The position numbers and the translations under genes are program-made. From assembly GCF_008329705.1 (NCBI RefSeq), contig NZ_VTSX01000025.1, positions 1 to 64,000 of the forward strand: a DNA stretch of 64,000 nt, read 5' to 3'. The notes below the pieces were generated by a model that did no database searches, was not told the DNA's origin, and saw only the letters and a list, made by a program, of their open reading frames with translations. This document shows positions 15,094 to 23,263 of the stretch, one piece after another. Position 1 is the first letter of the stretch. Each line of letters opens with the position of its first letter. The stretch is from Chryseobacterium sp. SN22 (GTDB lineage Bacteria > Bacteroidota > Bacteroidia > Flavobacteriales > Weeksellaceae).

Positions 15094-16638
15094 TTATTTT
15101 CTTCTTAAATCCAGGTCATCGAAATCAAAACTGAAATCCGTCACGTCGGAGATCGGTTTCAATCGGGCAGACTGCGCCTTTCCGGTTTCATCATAATCAA
15201 AAATAAGGTACGCATCGGCATCATAGCTCCGGTCGTCCCATTTAACAATAAATGAATTGTTAGAATACGGCAGCAGCTCCCCTTTCAATCTCGGTGAACT
15301 TTTACAAACGATACGGTTTGTATTTCCCTGCCGGGTAATTTCCACATCGCCGAACCACCGGTCGTTGTACGTTCCGACAAATTGCTCCGCTTTCGGCTGA
15401 AGGTTTTTATCTTTCTTAAAGGATTCAGATTTTGCAAATGCTTCCTTCTTCTGTTTATCAAACATTTCTTCCGTCTTCTTCATCCGGTCGCCATAGGTTT
15501 TCAGCCAGTTGCGGTCGGCAATGCCAAGATAGGAATCTTTCACCGTATTGGTAACCGTATTGAAAGCGGCTCCGGACTGCTGGTTGGTTAAGACCACGAT
15601 TCCCAGTTTCATATCAGGAATCAAGGTAAACTGGGTTACGGTTCCGATCAATCCTCCGGTATGCTGAACCTGTTTATGCCCTTTTACATCACTTAAGAAC
15701 CAGCCCATTCCATATCCGTAAAAATTGGTATCGTACGGGTTTTTCGCTGCTACACCGGCCGGAATCTGAAGACTCCAGAGTTCCTGCACATTTTTATCCG
15801 ACACCAGTTTCTTCCCGTCTTTGGTGGTAAAATTGTTCAGCAGGAATTCGGCCCATGTGGTCATGTCTTTGATGTTGCTCATAATTCCTCCGGCGGCATT
15901 TCCCGTTTCATTCCAGTCGTGGGGTACGGCAACGGCTTTTCCGTCTACCGGAGCATGGGCATCGATTTTATTGGCTACGGCTTTGGCCCTGTTGTAGCTT
16001 CCGAAACTTGAATTCATCCCGACAGGTTTCATGATCCGCTGCTCGATAAATTCTGCCCAGCTTAATCCTGAAACACGGTGGATCACTTCCCCGGCCACGA
16101 TAAACATGATGTTGTTATAGTCCAGCGTTGTCCTGAACTGATTTTCAGGCTTCAGGTACCGTACATTGTGGACGATATCATTAACGGTTAAATTTCCGCC
16201 TTCCGGAAAAAACATCAGGTCTCCCTGTCCGAGGCCCAGTCCTGCCCGGTGCGTTACCAGATCCTTAATCGTTATATTCTGGGAAACGTACGGATCGTAC
16301 ATCTGGAATTCCGGGATGTATTGGGAAACCTTATCGTCCCAATTCAGTTTTCCTTCATCGGCTAAAATCGCCAGTGCGGTACAGGTAAACCCTTTTGAGT
16401 TGGAGGCGATCCCGACAAGGGTATTGTCGTTCATCGGCTGTTTCGTCGTTAAAGAGCGGACGCCGAATCCTTTCGAGTAAATCACTTTTCCGTCTTTGAT
16501 GATGCCGACCGACATCCCCGGCACGTCGAATGTTTTTAAGGTGTTCTGAATTAATTCATCCAGCTTTTTCTCTTCCACCTGTGCCTGGGCAATTCCCACT
16601 GTCAACAGAAGAAGGAAAAAAGAAAGTTTCTGCTTCAT
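15094..16638 (-). CDS. Secreted class-C-type serine hydrolase with C-terminal DUF3471-like domain
   Basis: This 514-aa protein has a signal peptide of about 19 residues (ending AQA). The beta-lactamase/penicillin-binding fold shows SxxK at 79-82 (SNSK), a Tyr-x-Asn in LDYNNIMF near 170, and HTGG near 327. The last about 110 residues (after LKTYGDRMKK) form a separate beta-rich domain of the DUF3471 type. Such proteins are usually D-amino-acid peptidases or esterases in the periplasm rather than true beta-lactamases. It is a lone gene with its own terminator. A beta-lactam resistance role is not supported by anything seen here. Confidence 0.9.
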   Translation of the reverse strand: MKQKLSFFLLLLTVGIAQAQVEEKKLDELIQNTLKTFDVPGMSVGIIKDGKVIYSKGFGVRSLTTKQPMNDNTLVGIASNSKGFTCTALAILADEGKLNWDDKVSQYIPEFQMYDPYVSQNITIKDLVTHRAGLGLGQGDLMFFPEGGNLTVNDIVHNVRYLKPENQFRTTLDYNNIMFIVAGEVIHRVSGLSWAEFIEQRIMKPVGMNSSFGSYNRAKAVANKIDAHAPVDGKAVAVPHDWNETGNAAGGIMSNIKDMTTWAEFLLNNFTTKDGKKLVSDKNVQELWSLQIPAGVAAKNPYDTNFYGYGMGWFLSDVKGHKQVQHTGGLIGTVTQFTLIPDMKLGIVVLTNQQSGAAFNTVTNTVKDSYLGIADRNWLKTYGDRMKKTEEMFDKQKKEAFAKSESFKKDKNLQPKAEQFVGTYNDRWFGDVEITRQGNTNRIVCKSSPRLKGELLPYSNNSFIVKWDDRSYDADAYLIFDYDETGKAQSARLKPISDVTDFSFDFDDLDLRRK

Positions 16639-16699
16639 TTTTAATTTTTTTCAAATTTAATTAAATATTAGATGATGCTGATAAAAAACTAAATCTTCA

Positions 16700-16707
16700 T
16701 AACTTTG
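16700..16707 (+). promoter_or_regulatory. -7 promoter box before the phosphodiesterase gene
   Basis: TAACTTTG matches TAnnTTTG and lies 18 bases before the ATG at 16725. No good -33 TTG was seen at the usual distance. Confidence 0.4.
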
Positions 16708-16724
16708 CAGGGTAAAACAGTTGA

Positions 16725-17222
16725 ATGACAAAAATCCTGCTCCTTTCCGATTCCCATTCCTATATCGACGACCGCATTTTGAAATATGCCGCTCAGGCTG
16801 ACGAAATCTGGCACGGCGGTGATTTCGGAAGCATGGAGGTGATCGAGCAGCTTGAAAAAATAAAACCGCTGAAAGGCGTGTACGGAAATATCGACAATGC
16901 GAAAATCCGTTCCGAATTTCCTGAAGTAAGCCGTTTTACCTGTGAAGAGGTAGAAGTTTTGATGATTCACATCGGTGGCTATCCCGGCAAATATACGCCG
17001 CTGGCTAAGCAGGAAATTGCGGAAAAGGCACCGAAATTGTTTATTTCCGGGCATTCGCATATTTTAAAGGTGATGTTTGACCAGAAAAACAACCTGCTCC
17101 ACCTGAATCCCGGAGCCTGCGGAAAACAGGGATGGCACAAGATGCGGACCATGATGCGGTTTGTGATCGACGGCGCCGAAATCAAGGATCTGGAAGTAAT
17201 TGAACTGGGAGCGAAATTCTGA
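16725..17222 (+). CDS. YfcE/MJ0936-type metallophosphodiesterase
   Basis: This 165-aa protein has the calcineurin-like motif series in order: SDSHSY (Asp9, His11), HGGD, VYGNID, MIHIGG and GHSH. These bind two metals and hydrolyse phosphodiesters in the cytoplasm. Length and motif spacing match the small YfcE/MJ0936 family, whose natural substrate is uncertain. It is first in a run of four same-strand genes (phosphodiesterase, Smr protein, DUF3822, rsmD) with short gaps. Confidence 0.92.
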   Translation: MTKILLLSDSHSYIDDRILKYAAQADEIWHGGDFGSMEVIEQLEKIKPLKGVYGNIDNAKIRSEFPEVSRFTCEEVEVLMIHIGGYPGKYTPLAKQEIAEKAPKLFISGHSHILKVMFDQKNNLLHLNPGACGKQGWHKMRTMMRFVIDGAEIKDLEVIELGAKF

Positions 17223-17227
17223 GATTC

Positions 17228-17250
17228 AAGGTTTAAGGTTTAAGGTTTAA
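17228..17250 (+). repeat. Short tandem repeat (AAGGTTT x3)
   Basis: The heptamer AAGGTTT is repeated three times at 17228-17248 and followed by AA, in the gap between the phosphodiesterase and Smr genes. It could vary in copy number, and its position 27 bases before a start codon might affect expression. Confidence 0.7.
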
Positions 17251-17276
17251 AATTAGTTGTCTGAAGATTAAAAATT

Positions 17277-17771
17277 ATGAAAATCGGTGATCGTGTTTCG
17301 GTAGTGGATGAGGATTTAAGCGGGGTGATTACTTCGGTGAAGGGGAATATCGTGGTTTTTAAAGACGGATACGGGTTTACCTATCAATACCCGAAAGAAA
17401 AGCTGGTCCCAAAGATTTCGGACTTTTATGAAAACATTAAAGTCATCAGAAAAGCGGAGCCGAAGAAAGTGACCTCAAAAGCACATCAGAAGACCCCGAT
17501 GATCCTGGATCTCCACTTCCATCACCTGGTAAAGAACCCGAATGATTATGACAGCTACGAAAGGCTCTTCATTCAGAAGGAAAAACTGGTGGAAACCCTG
17601 AACTTCTGCCGGAAGCACCACCTGAAAAGACTGGAAATCGTACACGGCATCGGAGACGGGGTTTTGCAGAGAATGGTATATGATACCCTGGAAAGCCAGA
17701 CCAATATCGATTTTTACAACAAGGAAATACTTCATCATCAATCGGGTGCCGTAATGGTAGAATTTCACTAA
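17277..17771 (+). CDS. Smr-domain protein
   Basis: This 164-aa protein has an N-terminal KOW/SH3-like stretch (MKIGDRVSVVDEDLSGVI) and a C-terminal Smr domain. The Smr core shows LDLHFHHL near 80 and the loop VHGIGDGVLQ near 123. This domain is found in MutS2 and stand-alone nucleases or nicking proteins, and in ribosome rescue factors. The combination of a small beta domain and Smr recalls the DUF2027 proteins of Bacteroidota in shortened form. It lies between a phosphodiesterase gene and a DUF3822 gene on the same strand. Confidence 0.87.
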   Translation: MKIGDRVSVVDEDLSGVITSVKGNIVVFKDGYGFTYQYPKEKLVPKISDFYENIKVIRKAEPKKVTSKAHQKTPMILDLHFHHLVKNPNDYDSYERLFIQKEKLVETLNFCRKHHLKRLEIVHGIGDGVLQRMVYDTLESQTNIDFYNKEILHHQSGAVMVEFH

Positions 17772-17776
17772 ATTTG
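17769..17776 (+). promoter_or_regulatory. -7 promoter box overlapping the Smr stop codon
   Basis: TAAATTTG is a perfect TAnnTTTG box. It lies 14 bases before the DUF3822 ATG and overlaps the Smr gene stop codon, suggesting the next genes can be transcribed on their own. Confidence 0.4.
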
Positions 17777-17789
17777 CAGGAATCAGATT

Positions 17790-18506
17790 ATGAATATACT
17801 CAATTTACTTTTTACCAAAGACGGGCTCATCTACCAGATTGCTAAAAATAAAAGCATTACGGAGGAGAAATCATATTTCGTAGACGAAGAGTCTCCGGAA
17901 AATTTTATAGCCGATACGCTGGATGATGTTCTGCTGAAACAGCGGTTCGATGAAATCCATGTGGTTTCTGCCCTGAACCATTTTACGCTAATGCCCAAAG
18001 GATTCTCTGAACACGAAGCCGGTTTTGACCTGATCGCCTTCAATGCACCGGCAGATCAGGAAAAAGAAGAGCTGATGCTTTCGGTAAATGAAAAATTCGG
18101 AATCCAGTTTTATTATACTTTTCCGAAAAGCTTTTATAAAAAGATCAAAGAACTGGCGGTACCGGTTCATTTCAATTTTTCGGGTGAGAAGTTTTTGAAT
18201 TCAATCCACCATAAAAACAACAAGGAAATCCACATCAACCTGTACCACAATCAATGTGAATTTTTCGCCATCGACAATAAAAAAATTATTTTATACAATA
18301 ACCTGGACGTTAATTCGGAGGTTGATTTTCTTTATTTCGTGATGTTTACGTTAAGCAAAATAGGTTTCGGCATTAATGAAACCAACTTTTTCGCTTACGG
18401 GGAAACCACGGAAAACGAAACCTTTATTTCAGAATTGCAGAAATTCGTAAAGCATATGAAAATTGTATTCGATAATGTTCCCAATAAAAATTTTATATTA
18501 AATTAG
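17790..18506 (+). CDS. DUF3822 family protein
   Basis: This 238-aa cytoplasmic protein belongs to DUF3822, a Bacteroidota family with an actin/hexokinase-like ATPase fold. Supporting stretches are NILNLLFTKDGLIYQIAK at the start, HINLYHNQCEFFAID in the middle and FFAYGETTENETFI near the end. It is almost always encoded directly upstream of rsmD, as here (gap about 70 bases). Its function is unknown, and the link to rsmD hints at ribosome assembly. No catalytic residue can be named with confidence. Confidence 0.85.
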   Translation: MNILNLLFTKDGLIYQIAKNKSITEEKSYFVDEESPENFIADTLDDVLLKQRFDEIHVVSALNHFTLMPKGFSEHEAGFDLIAFNAPADQEKEELMLSVNEKFGIQFYYTFPKSFYKKIKELAVPVHFNFSGEKFLNSIHHKNNKEIHINLYHNQCEFFAIDNKKIILYNNLDVNSEVDFLYFVMFTLSKIGFGINETNFFAYGETTENETFISELQKFVKHMKIVFDNVPNKNFILN

Positions 18507-18574
18507 GCTGAAAAGAAACCGCGGATCTTTTTTAACCGTCAGGATCTTTATCATCAACCTATAACCCAACAATT

Positions 18575-19162
18575 ATGTACAGAATCATTTCAGGCAAATG
18601 GAAAGCCAAGAAAATAGCGGCTCCGAAAAATTTTGATGTAAGGCCGACCACGGATTTTGCGAAGGAAGCGCTGTTCAGCATTCTGGAAAACACTTATGAT
18701 ATGCAGTCGGTTTCCGTGCTGGATCTCTTTGCAGGAATCGGCTCCATCAGCTTTGAGTTTGCTTCGAGGGGCTGCGGAGACATTACTTCCGTGGAAATGA
18801 ACCCGAAGCATACCTCTTTTCTAAATACCACCGCTTCAGAGCTGGGATTCAGCCTGCAGGTGAATGTTCAGCGGGGCGATGTGTTCGACTGGCTGAAGAA
18901 ATTCAGAAACAAAAAGTCTTTTGAGATTGTATTTTCTGATGCGCCTTTCGAAATGGAAGAGAAGAAATACCAGGAAATTATTTCACTGGTGCTAAACAAT
19001 AAATATTTAAAAGAAAACGGCATTCTGGTGGTTGAACACCAAAGCCGGATGAAATTTGACCATCCGAACCTCATGGATACCCGGAAATACGGAAATGTAA
19101 GTTTCAGTTTTTTCAGGCCGAATAAGGAAGAAGATACAACGGCTATAGCAACCGAAGAATAA
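18575..19162 (+). CDS. rsmD: 16S rRNA (guanine966-N2)-methyltransferase RsmD
   Basis: This 195-aa AdoMet-dependent methylase opens with MYRIISGKWKAKKI, shows the AdoMet loop LDLFAGIGSISFEFASRG at about 50-67, and has catalytic motif IV as SDAPF near 125. The usual form of that motif is DPPF. The Asp-Pro to Asp-Ala change is seen in other flavobacterial RsmD proteins as far as I recall. It methylates G966 of 16S rRNA during 30S assembly. It is last in its run and meets the convergent HxlR gene directly at its stop. Confidence 0.92.
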   Translation: MYRIISGKWKAKKIAAPKNFDVRPTTDFAKEALFSILENTYDMQSVSVLDLFAGIGSISFEFASRGCGDITSVEMNPKHTSFLNTTASELGFSLQVNVQRGDVFDWLKKFRNKKSFEIVFSDAPFEMEEKKYQEIISLVLNNKYLKENGILVVEHQSRMKFDHPNLMDTRKYGNVSFSFFRPNKEEDTTAIATEE

Positions 19163-19516
19163 TCAGGACGTTTTCCTGATTATTTTTTTTGAGGCCTGTG
19201 CCGCTTCAATGCCCCATTTGGTGATCTCACGAATTACCGGGGACAGGGTCTTCCCGAAATCGGTGAGGGTGTACTCCACCATCAGCGGCGGTTTCTCCGT
19301 ATATACTTTCCTGTTGATCACATGGTCTTCTTCCAGCTGTTTCAGCTGCAGGCTCAGCGTCCGTTCCGTAATGGTGGGAATCAGCTTCCTGAGCTCATTG
19401 TACCGCTTCGGCCCGTCCATAAGATGAACAAGAATTACCGCCTTCCACTTTCCTCCGATGAATTTCATGGTTACGCTGGTACAGCATGGATATGTTTTGT
19501 CGTCTATCGTATACAT
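19163..19516 (-). CDS. HxlR family transcriptional regulator
   Basis: The start is placed at the ATG at 19516, giving about 117 residues beginning MYTIDDKTYPCCTSV; a longer frame runs upstream but would cover the divergent promoter. The winged-helix domain is typical of HxlR: KFIGGKWKAVILVHL, RYNELRKLIPTITERTLSLQL and a wing near LMVEYTLTDFG. The Cys pair near the N terminus (PCC) is where HxlR proteins often sense electrophiles or redox change. It is divergent from a nitroreductase gene 84 bases away, the usual HxlR target arrangement, so it likely controls that gene and itself. Confidence 0.9.
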   Translation of the reverse strand: MYTIDDKTYPCCTSVTMKFIGGKWKAVILVHLMDGPKRYNELRKLIPTITERTLSLQLKQLEEDHVINRKVYTEKPPLMVEYTLTDFGKTLSPVIREITKWGIEAAQASKKIIRKTS

Positions 19517-19542
19517 TTTTATACTATCATTTTTTACCGTTA

Positions 19543-19580
19543 TTGCAAATGTATAAAACTTACAATAGTTTTGCAACTAT
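19543..19580 (+). promoter_or_regulatory. Nitroreductase promoter with overlapping inverted repeats (HxlR operator candidate)
   Basis: TTG at 19543-19545 is followed after 20 bases by TAGTTTTG at 19566-19573, a full Bacteroidota promoter. Two perfect inverted repeats overlap it: AAAACT-TACAAT-AGTTTT (19555-19572) and ATAGTT-TTGC-AACTAT (19565-19580). A regulator bound there would block the -7 box, which fits HxlR repression. Confidence 0.6.
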
Positions 19581-19600
19581 AAAAAATATAGTTTAAAATT

Positions 19601-20203
19601 ATGAGCTTTTTAGAAAAAATGAAATCGAGATACACCGTAAAGAAGTATAATCCGAACGGCACCCTCAGCGATGAGACGGTACAGCAGCTGAAAGATATTT
19701 TACAGCTGAGCCCGTCTTCCATCAACAGCCAGCCGTGGAATTTTGTTTTTGTCAACGAATCTTCTGAAAACCGGGAAAAACTCGCCGATGCTTCCTACTG
19801 GAACAATGATAAAGTAACCAACAGCAACCTGCTGATCGTATTTCAGGTGCTGAAAAACCCGGAAGACTTTGAAAAGCAGATCGAAGCATACCTGCCGGAA
19901 GGATCTATCAATTACTATAAAAATTTTGTAAAATCCAAAGGGGAAAGCTTCATCAAATCCTGGATGGCCCATCAGGTTTACCTGTCATTGGGCGTACTGC
20001 TTTCCGCCTGTGCCGAAATGGGACTGGATTCCACCCCCATGGAAGGGATTGAAAACGATAAATACGATGAGATCATCCGCAATGAAAAATACGAGACTTT
20101 ATTTGCCGTAACCATCGGAACAAGATCGGAAGAAGATACGAACCAGCCTGCTCTTACGCCGAAAAACCGGCTGGATTGTAATGAGATAATTCTCGAAATA
20201 TAA
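19601..20203 (+). CDS. NfsB/NfnB-type nitroreductase
   Basis: This 200-aa flavoprotein matches the nitroreductase fold. SRYTVKKYNPNG near the N terminus supplies the FMN-binding Arg, LQLSPSSINSQPWNF follows, and a late AVTIGTRSEED-type region precedes the end. These enzymes reduce nitro compounds and quinones with NAD(P)H in the cytoplasm. The gene is divergent from an HxlR regulator with inverted repeats over its promoter, so it is probably induced by electrophiles or quinones. It is followed by a clear terminator, so it is a single-gene unit. Confidence 0.92.
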   Translation: MSFLEKMKSRYTVKKYNPNGTLSDETVQQLKDILQLSPSSINSQPWNFVFVNESSENREKLADASYWNNDKVTNSNLLIVFQVLKNPEDFEKQIEAYLPEGSINYYKNFVKSKGESFIKSWMAHQVYLSLGVLLSACAEMGLDSTPMEGIENDKYDEIIRNEKYETLFAVTIGTRSEEDTNQPALTPKNRLDCNEIILEI

Positions 20204-20223
20204 ATTTTATTCATTTAAAGTAT

Positions 20224-20260
20224 AGAGCTGTTTCAGAAATGAGGCAGCTCTTATTTTTTT
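20224..20260 (+). terminator. Terminator of the nitroreductase gene
   Basis: GAGCTG (20225-20230) pairs with CAGCTC (20245-20250), with a partly paired interior, and is followed by a T-rich run at 20251-20260. Confidence 0.8.
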
Positions 20261-20273
20261 AATAAAAAATAAT

Positions 20274-20290
20274 ACGACGAGTTTTGTCGT
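20274..20290. promoter_or_regulatory. Inverted repeat upstream of the toxin island
   Basis: ACGAC (20274-20278) and GTCGT (20286-20290) are separated by seven bases. A TAnnTTTG-like box (TACATTTG, 20302-20309) follows. The repeat may be a regulator site or an upstream promoter part; there is no further support. Confidence 0.3.
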
Positions 20291-20347
20291 TACCCCCCAT
20301 TTACATTTGCTTCAAAAAAGTATAAAAAACTAAATGAAAACAAGAAA

Positions 20348-20773
20348 ATGGAAAAATTTGAAGACGAATTCGGGGATTTATCAGGATTTAAAATCTTGTC
20401 TTTTGAAGAGGTAAACAAAGGATTTAAAGGTAATCAAAATCTGCTACAAGGAATTTTCGGACTGCAAAGTTCAGAAAAAATTGAAATTAAAAATGATGAA
20501 TATATTAACCTTACCCAATTACTCGGAGATCTAAGATTAAGTTATAATGAAGGTAAAGGAAAATATATGTCCTATGTATTCAAGGAATATTTTCGGGATA
20601 TAGTGCAAACCTATATCATGGACGGTGAAAAGCATATTAATCTTTCAGCGAAGCTCTATCTTAAAAACGGAAAGGTAAAAGTTTCCCAAAATATAGGATC
20701 AGATACACCGCGTATGGAAGTTTTTTTTGATGAAGATGACAAGCTTACCTATTGCCTTACATTTTCGATATGA
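20348..20773 (+). CDS. Unknown protein at the head of the toxin island
   Basis: This 141-aa soluble protein belongs to no family I recognise. It is mixed alpha/beta, acidic near the N terminus, without signal peptide or membrane helix. Its end overlaps the start of the toxin gene by 44 bases in another frame. Removing a single T from the TTTT at 20762-20765 would join the two into one frame of about 797 residues, reading KLTYCLTF-RYEDTGQDAI. So it may be the N-terminal delivery part of the toxin, split by a frameshift, or a small adaptor that is translationally coupled to it. Local sequence is AT-rich like the rest of the island. Confidence 0.65.
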   Translation: MEKFEDEFGDLSGFKILSFEEVNKGFKGNQNLLQGIFGLQSSEKIEIKNDEYINLTQLLGDLRLSYNEGKGKYMSYVFKEYFRDIVQTYIMDGEKHINLSAKLYLKNGKVKVSQNIGSDTPRMEVFFDEDDKLTYCLTFSI

Positions 20774-22742
20774 AGATACCGGGCAGGATGCCATAGAACT
20801 GAGGACACACTCTTTTGCAGAATATAAGGATCTTTTACTTTATCTGAGATATGGAAATGTAGAAACAGATTACGATGCCTCATTGTTTTTTATCAAAGAA
20901 TTTACCCACTTTCTAGAAAGTTCTGCAAGAGCAGATGACTTGTATAAAGTATATGGAGATTTGCCGATCGGTTTTATAATGAAGATCCATCTTCCTACCG
21001 ATGTCGTTGTCAATCATCTGAAAATATTAACACAAGAAGATGACACAGGATGGTTTAGCTGGACAAAAGACACGACTTCACTTTTAATAAAAGTAATGGG
21101 AATGTTTAGAAAATTTCAGGAGGCAGCCGATTATTTCTGGAAAAACCCCAAACTGCTTACCGAAATTTATGATAATCTGGATGGGCATTCGGAAGTATTG
21201 GGACAGCCTAAATCCAACCGTATTCTTTTTGCTTCCGTCCTGAATATACTTGCCCAAAGAGATGCCAATTCCAAAACGAAAGTAACTAAAAATGCACTTC
21301 TCAATGGGAATGGCTATCTTATAGAAAGTAATATCCTGGAATTGAATGATACCCTTAATACAATTAAAGGAATTATAAGTTTCGACTGGGATTTCGATTA
21401 TAAGAATGCTATTTTTCTTCAACAGAAAAAAACAGTTACCAAAACCATCGAACAAAGAGAAACAGATGAATTCGGTAAAGGAGGAAGTACAGTTGAACAA
21501 ACACAGACGTCATCTGAAAATGTGGACCCGGGTTATTTATATCACCCCATGAATTTAGTTCATTTTACAGATAAAGAACAGGAAAAAGCAAACCTGGTAA
21601 CCGCTTTGTTTATAAAGGCGATCGCCGATGAGGAAGAATGGGCTGAAGTCATGGAGAACATCCGTATTGGCGGAGATATTTTTGCCATTATTCCTGGATT
21701 TATGACGATGGGACTTACGGGCAATCTCTCTGTATTGGCAATTGCAGATCTCGGTTTGGCAAGTATTGATCTGGCGTTAATGAATGAGGATGTAAAAAAA
21801 TGGATTTCTGATTTGCCGGGCGGAAAATGGTTCGTGGAAAACTGGGATACGATATATGCTTTGGTAGGAGCAGGAATTTTAAGTGTAGTGATGATTGAAG
21901 GAATTATTATCCACGATCCGGCTCTTTTGGAAACAATCAAGAAATTAAAAGATGTAAAAGTAAATTATCTTATTTTTACGAAGCAACTGGAGAAACTGAT
22001 AAAAGAACTTCAAGCATACAAACTTAGAAACCCAGAGAACGTCATTGAAGAAGTAGTTCTGGCTGGTGAGAAAAACGGACTACTAAAGAAGCTTTTGAAA
22101 CCCTTTCTAGGAAAAGATGCTGATACAAACTATATCTTGGAACAGCTCGCTAAAAGAAAAATCTCAGTAAAAAAAGCTGGCGATAATCTGTATGAGATTT
22201 ATTATAATGGTAAATTGGTTACGGTGGCAGATGCCAGTGAAGCAGGAATTTTTCTGAAAGATAATTTTTGGAAGACGGAAAGGCAACTGGAGGAAGTAGT
22301 TTTCAGTGGGGCAAGTAAAAAATTATTTTCAATTTGGAAGATTAATTTAAAAGAGGGGAGATATAATTGCGTAAACTGTGCCATAGCAGTTGACGCTACA
22401 TTAGATGGAAGACCGGCTTCAGCATTGCCTTACACTGTACAAAGAAGATTTAGACATGGAAAATGGGAAAACTATACTTCTTTTGAGCAAGGAACTGCGC
22501 CAATAGTTTTGGAAACTGAATTTGAAGCAAAGTTTTCAGAATGGACAACGGACTTAAATAATCTGGTAAAAGATTTAAAGCCCGGGAAAAGAGGTATAGT
22601 CGCAGGTATTAGAAAAGGAAAGAATGAAGGACATGTTTTCAATGTTTTCAATGAAAAAGGAATAATTAAATATTTTGACGGACAGACGGGAAAACGAGCA
22701 AAATTAGTTTATGATTATTATAAATTTTTGCCAACAAATTAA
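20730..22742 (+). CDS. Polymorphic toxin with papain-fold (Tox-PL) C-terminal domain
   Basis: About 670 aa from the ATG at 20730. Residues about 300-400 contain hydrophobic helices rich in Gly and Ala (FAIIPGFMTMGLTGNLSVLA), as seen in the translocation part of polymorphic toxins. The last about 130 residues match the papain-fold toxin 1 (deamidase-like) domain: NCVNCA (Cys547/Cys550) with the motif LDGRPASALP after it, His635 in GHVFNVF and Asp650 in YFDGQTG, forming a Cys-His-Asp triad. Such domains deamidate Gln or cleave bonds in target proteins of rival cells. An Imm35-type gene follows 12 bases downstream. The delivery route (type VI or other) is not shown by the sequence. The start could instead be TTG at 20727. 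Confidence 0.85.
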   Translation: MKMTSLPIALHFRYEDTGQDAIELRTHSFAEYKDLLLYLRYGNVETDYDASLFFIKEFTHFLESSARADDLYKVYGDLPIGFIMKIHLPTDVVVNHLKILTQEDDTGWFSWTKDTTSLLIKVMGMFRKFQEAADYFWKNPKLLTEIYDNLDGHSEVLGQPKSNRILFASVLNILAQRDANSKTKVTKNALLNGNGYLIESNILELNDTLNTIKGIISFDWDFDYKNAIFLQQKKTVTKTIEQRETDEFGKGGSTVEQTQTSSENVDPGYLYHPMNLVHFTDKEQEKANLVTALFIKAIADEEEWAEVMENIRIGGDIFAIIPGFMTMGLTGNLSVLAIADLGLASIDLALMNEDVKKWISDLPGGKWFVENWDTIYALVGAGILSVVMIEGIIIHDPALLETIKKLKDVKVNYLIFTKQLEKLIKELQAYKLRNPENVIEEVVLAGEKNGLLKKLLKPFLGKDADTNYILEQLAKRKISVKKAGDNLYEIYYNGKLVTVADASEAGIFLKDNFWKTERQLEEVVFSGASKKLFSIWKINLKEGRYNCVNCAIAVDATLDGRPASALPYTVQRRFRHGKWENYTSFEQGTAPIVLETEFEAKFSEWTTDLNNLVKDLKPGKRGIVAGIRKGKNEGHVFNVFNEKGIIKYFDGQTGKRAKLVYDYYKFLPTN

Positions 22743-22754
22743 AAAATAAATTTT

Positions 22755-23108
22755 ATGTATACAAAAGAACAAGCAAAAGCAAAAATGCAACGATTTGTAG
22801 ATTATGAAAATAACTTACGAATCTGGAATAATTTGGGAGAACCAGACATTATTATTTATGATGATGAAACTGAAGAATATCCTTTTGGATGGGTATTTCA
22901 CTGGCAGATAAAAAATATCAAAGATGATTATTCTAATTTTTTATTTGGGAATGGCCCAATTATTATTGAAAAAGATACTCTTAATATGTATCAATTTAAA
23001 ACAGCTGTTCCTATTGAGGAAAATATTGAATTATATAAAAAAGATAAAAATAAATTATTACAATTAGAAGAAGATCAGGATGGCTTTTTTGATCCTGTGA
23101 ATATTTAA
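22755..23108 (+). CDS. Imm35/YrhB-like immunity protein
   Basis: This small acidic protein of 117 aa has the pattern of the YrhB (Imm35) family: a Gly-Trp pair in PFGWVFHWQIKN, then FGNGPIIIEKDTLNMYQF and a following TAVPIEENIE. This family is a known partner of papain-fold and other peptidase-like toxins. It sits 12 bases after the toxin stop, so it is almost certainly the cognate antidote that binds and blocks the toxin domain in the cytoplasm. It is very AT-rich. Confidence 0.8.
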   Translation: MYTKEQAKAKMQRFVDYENNLRIWNNLGEPDIIIYDDETEEYPFGWVFHWQIKNIKDDYSNFLFGNGPIIIEKDTLNMYQFKTAVPIEENIELYKKDKNKLLQLEEDQDGFFDPVNI

Positions 23109-23144
23109 AGATCTAGGCCATTTTTAAAATATGGATTATGACAG

Positions 23145-23243
23145 ATGAAGCAGGAAAAATTAGTTGATTCAGATAAAAACGAATGGTATTTTTCCATTAC
23201 CCACAAGGGCTTGGATTATCTGAAAGAGCATGCAAAAGAATAG
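23145..23243 (+). pseudogene. Short winged-helix-like tail fragment
   Basis: A 32-residue frame begins MKQEKLVDSDKNEWYF and ends SITHKGLDYLKEHAKE. It reads like the wing and last helix of a MarR/PadR-type regulator. The rest of such a protein is absent, with an in-frame stop just upstream. It is probably a remnant left by recombination at the end of the toxin island, though a tiny expressed protein cannot be excluded. Confidence 0.4.
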
Positions 23244-23263
23244 AGATTTACATAAATTTAATT

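Noticed and set aside
15094..16638. Serine hydrolase considered as a beta-lactamase resistance gene
   Set aside because: SxxK and YxN also occur in peptidases and esterases; the C-terminal extra domain and length are unlike true class C beta-lactamases.
17228..17250. Tandem AAGGTTT copies considered as a CRISPR remnant
   Set aside because: Units are only seven bases with no spacers, so this is a simple short tandem repeat.
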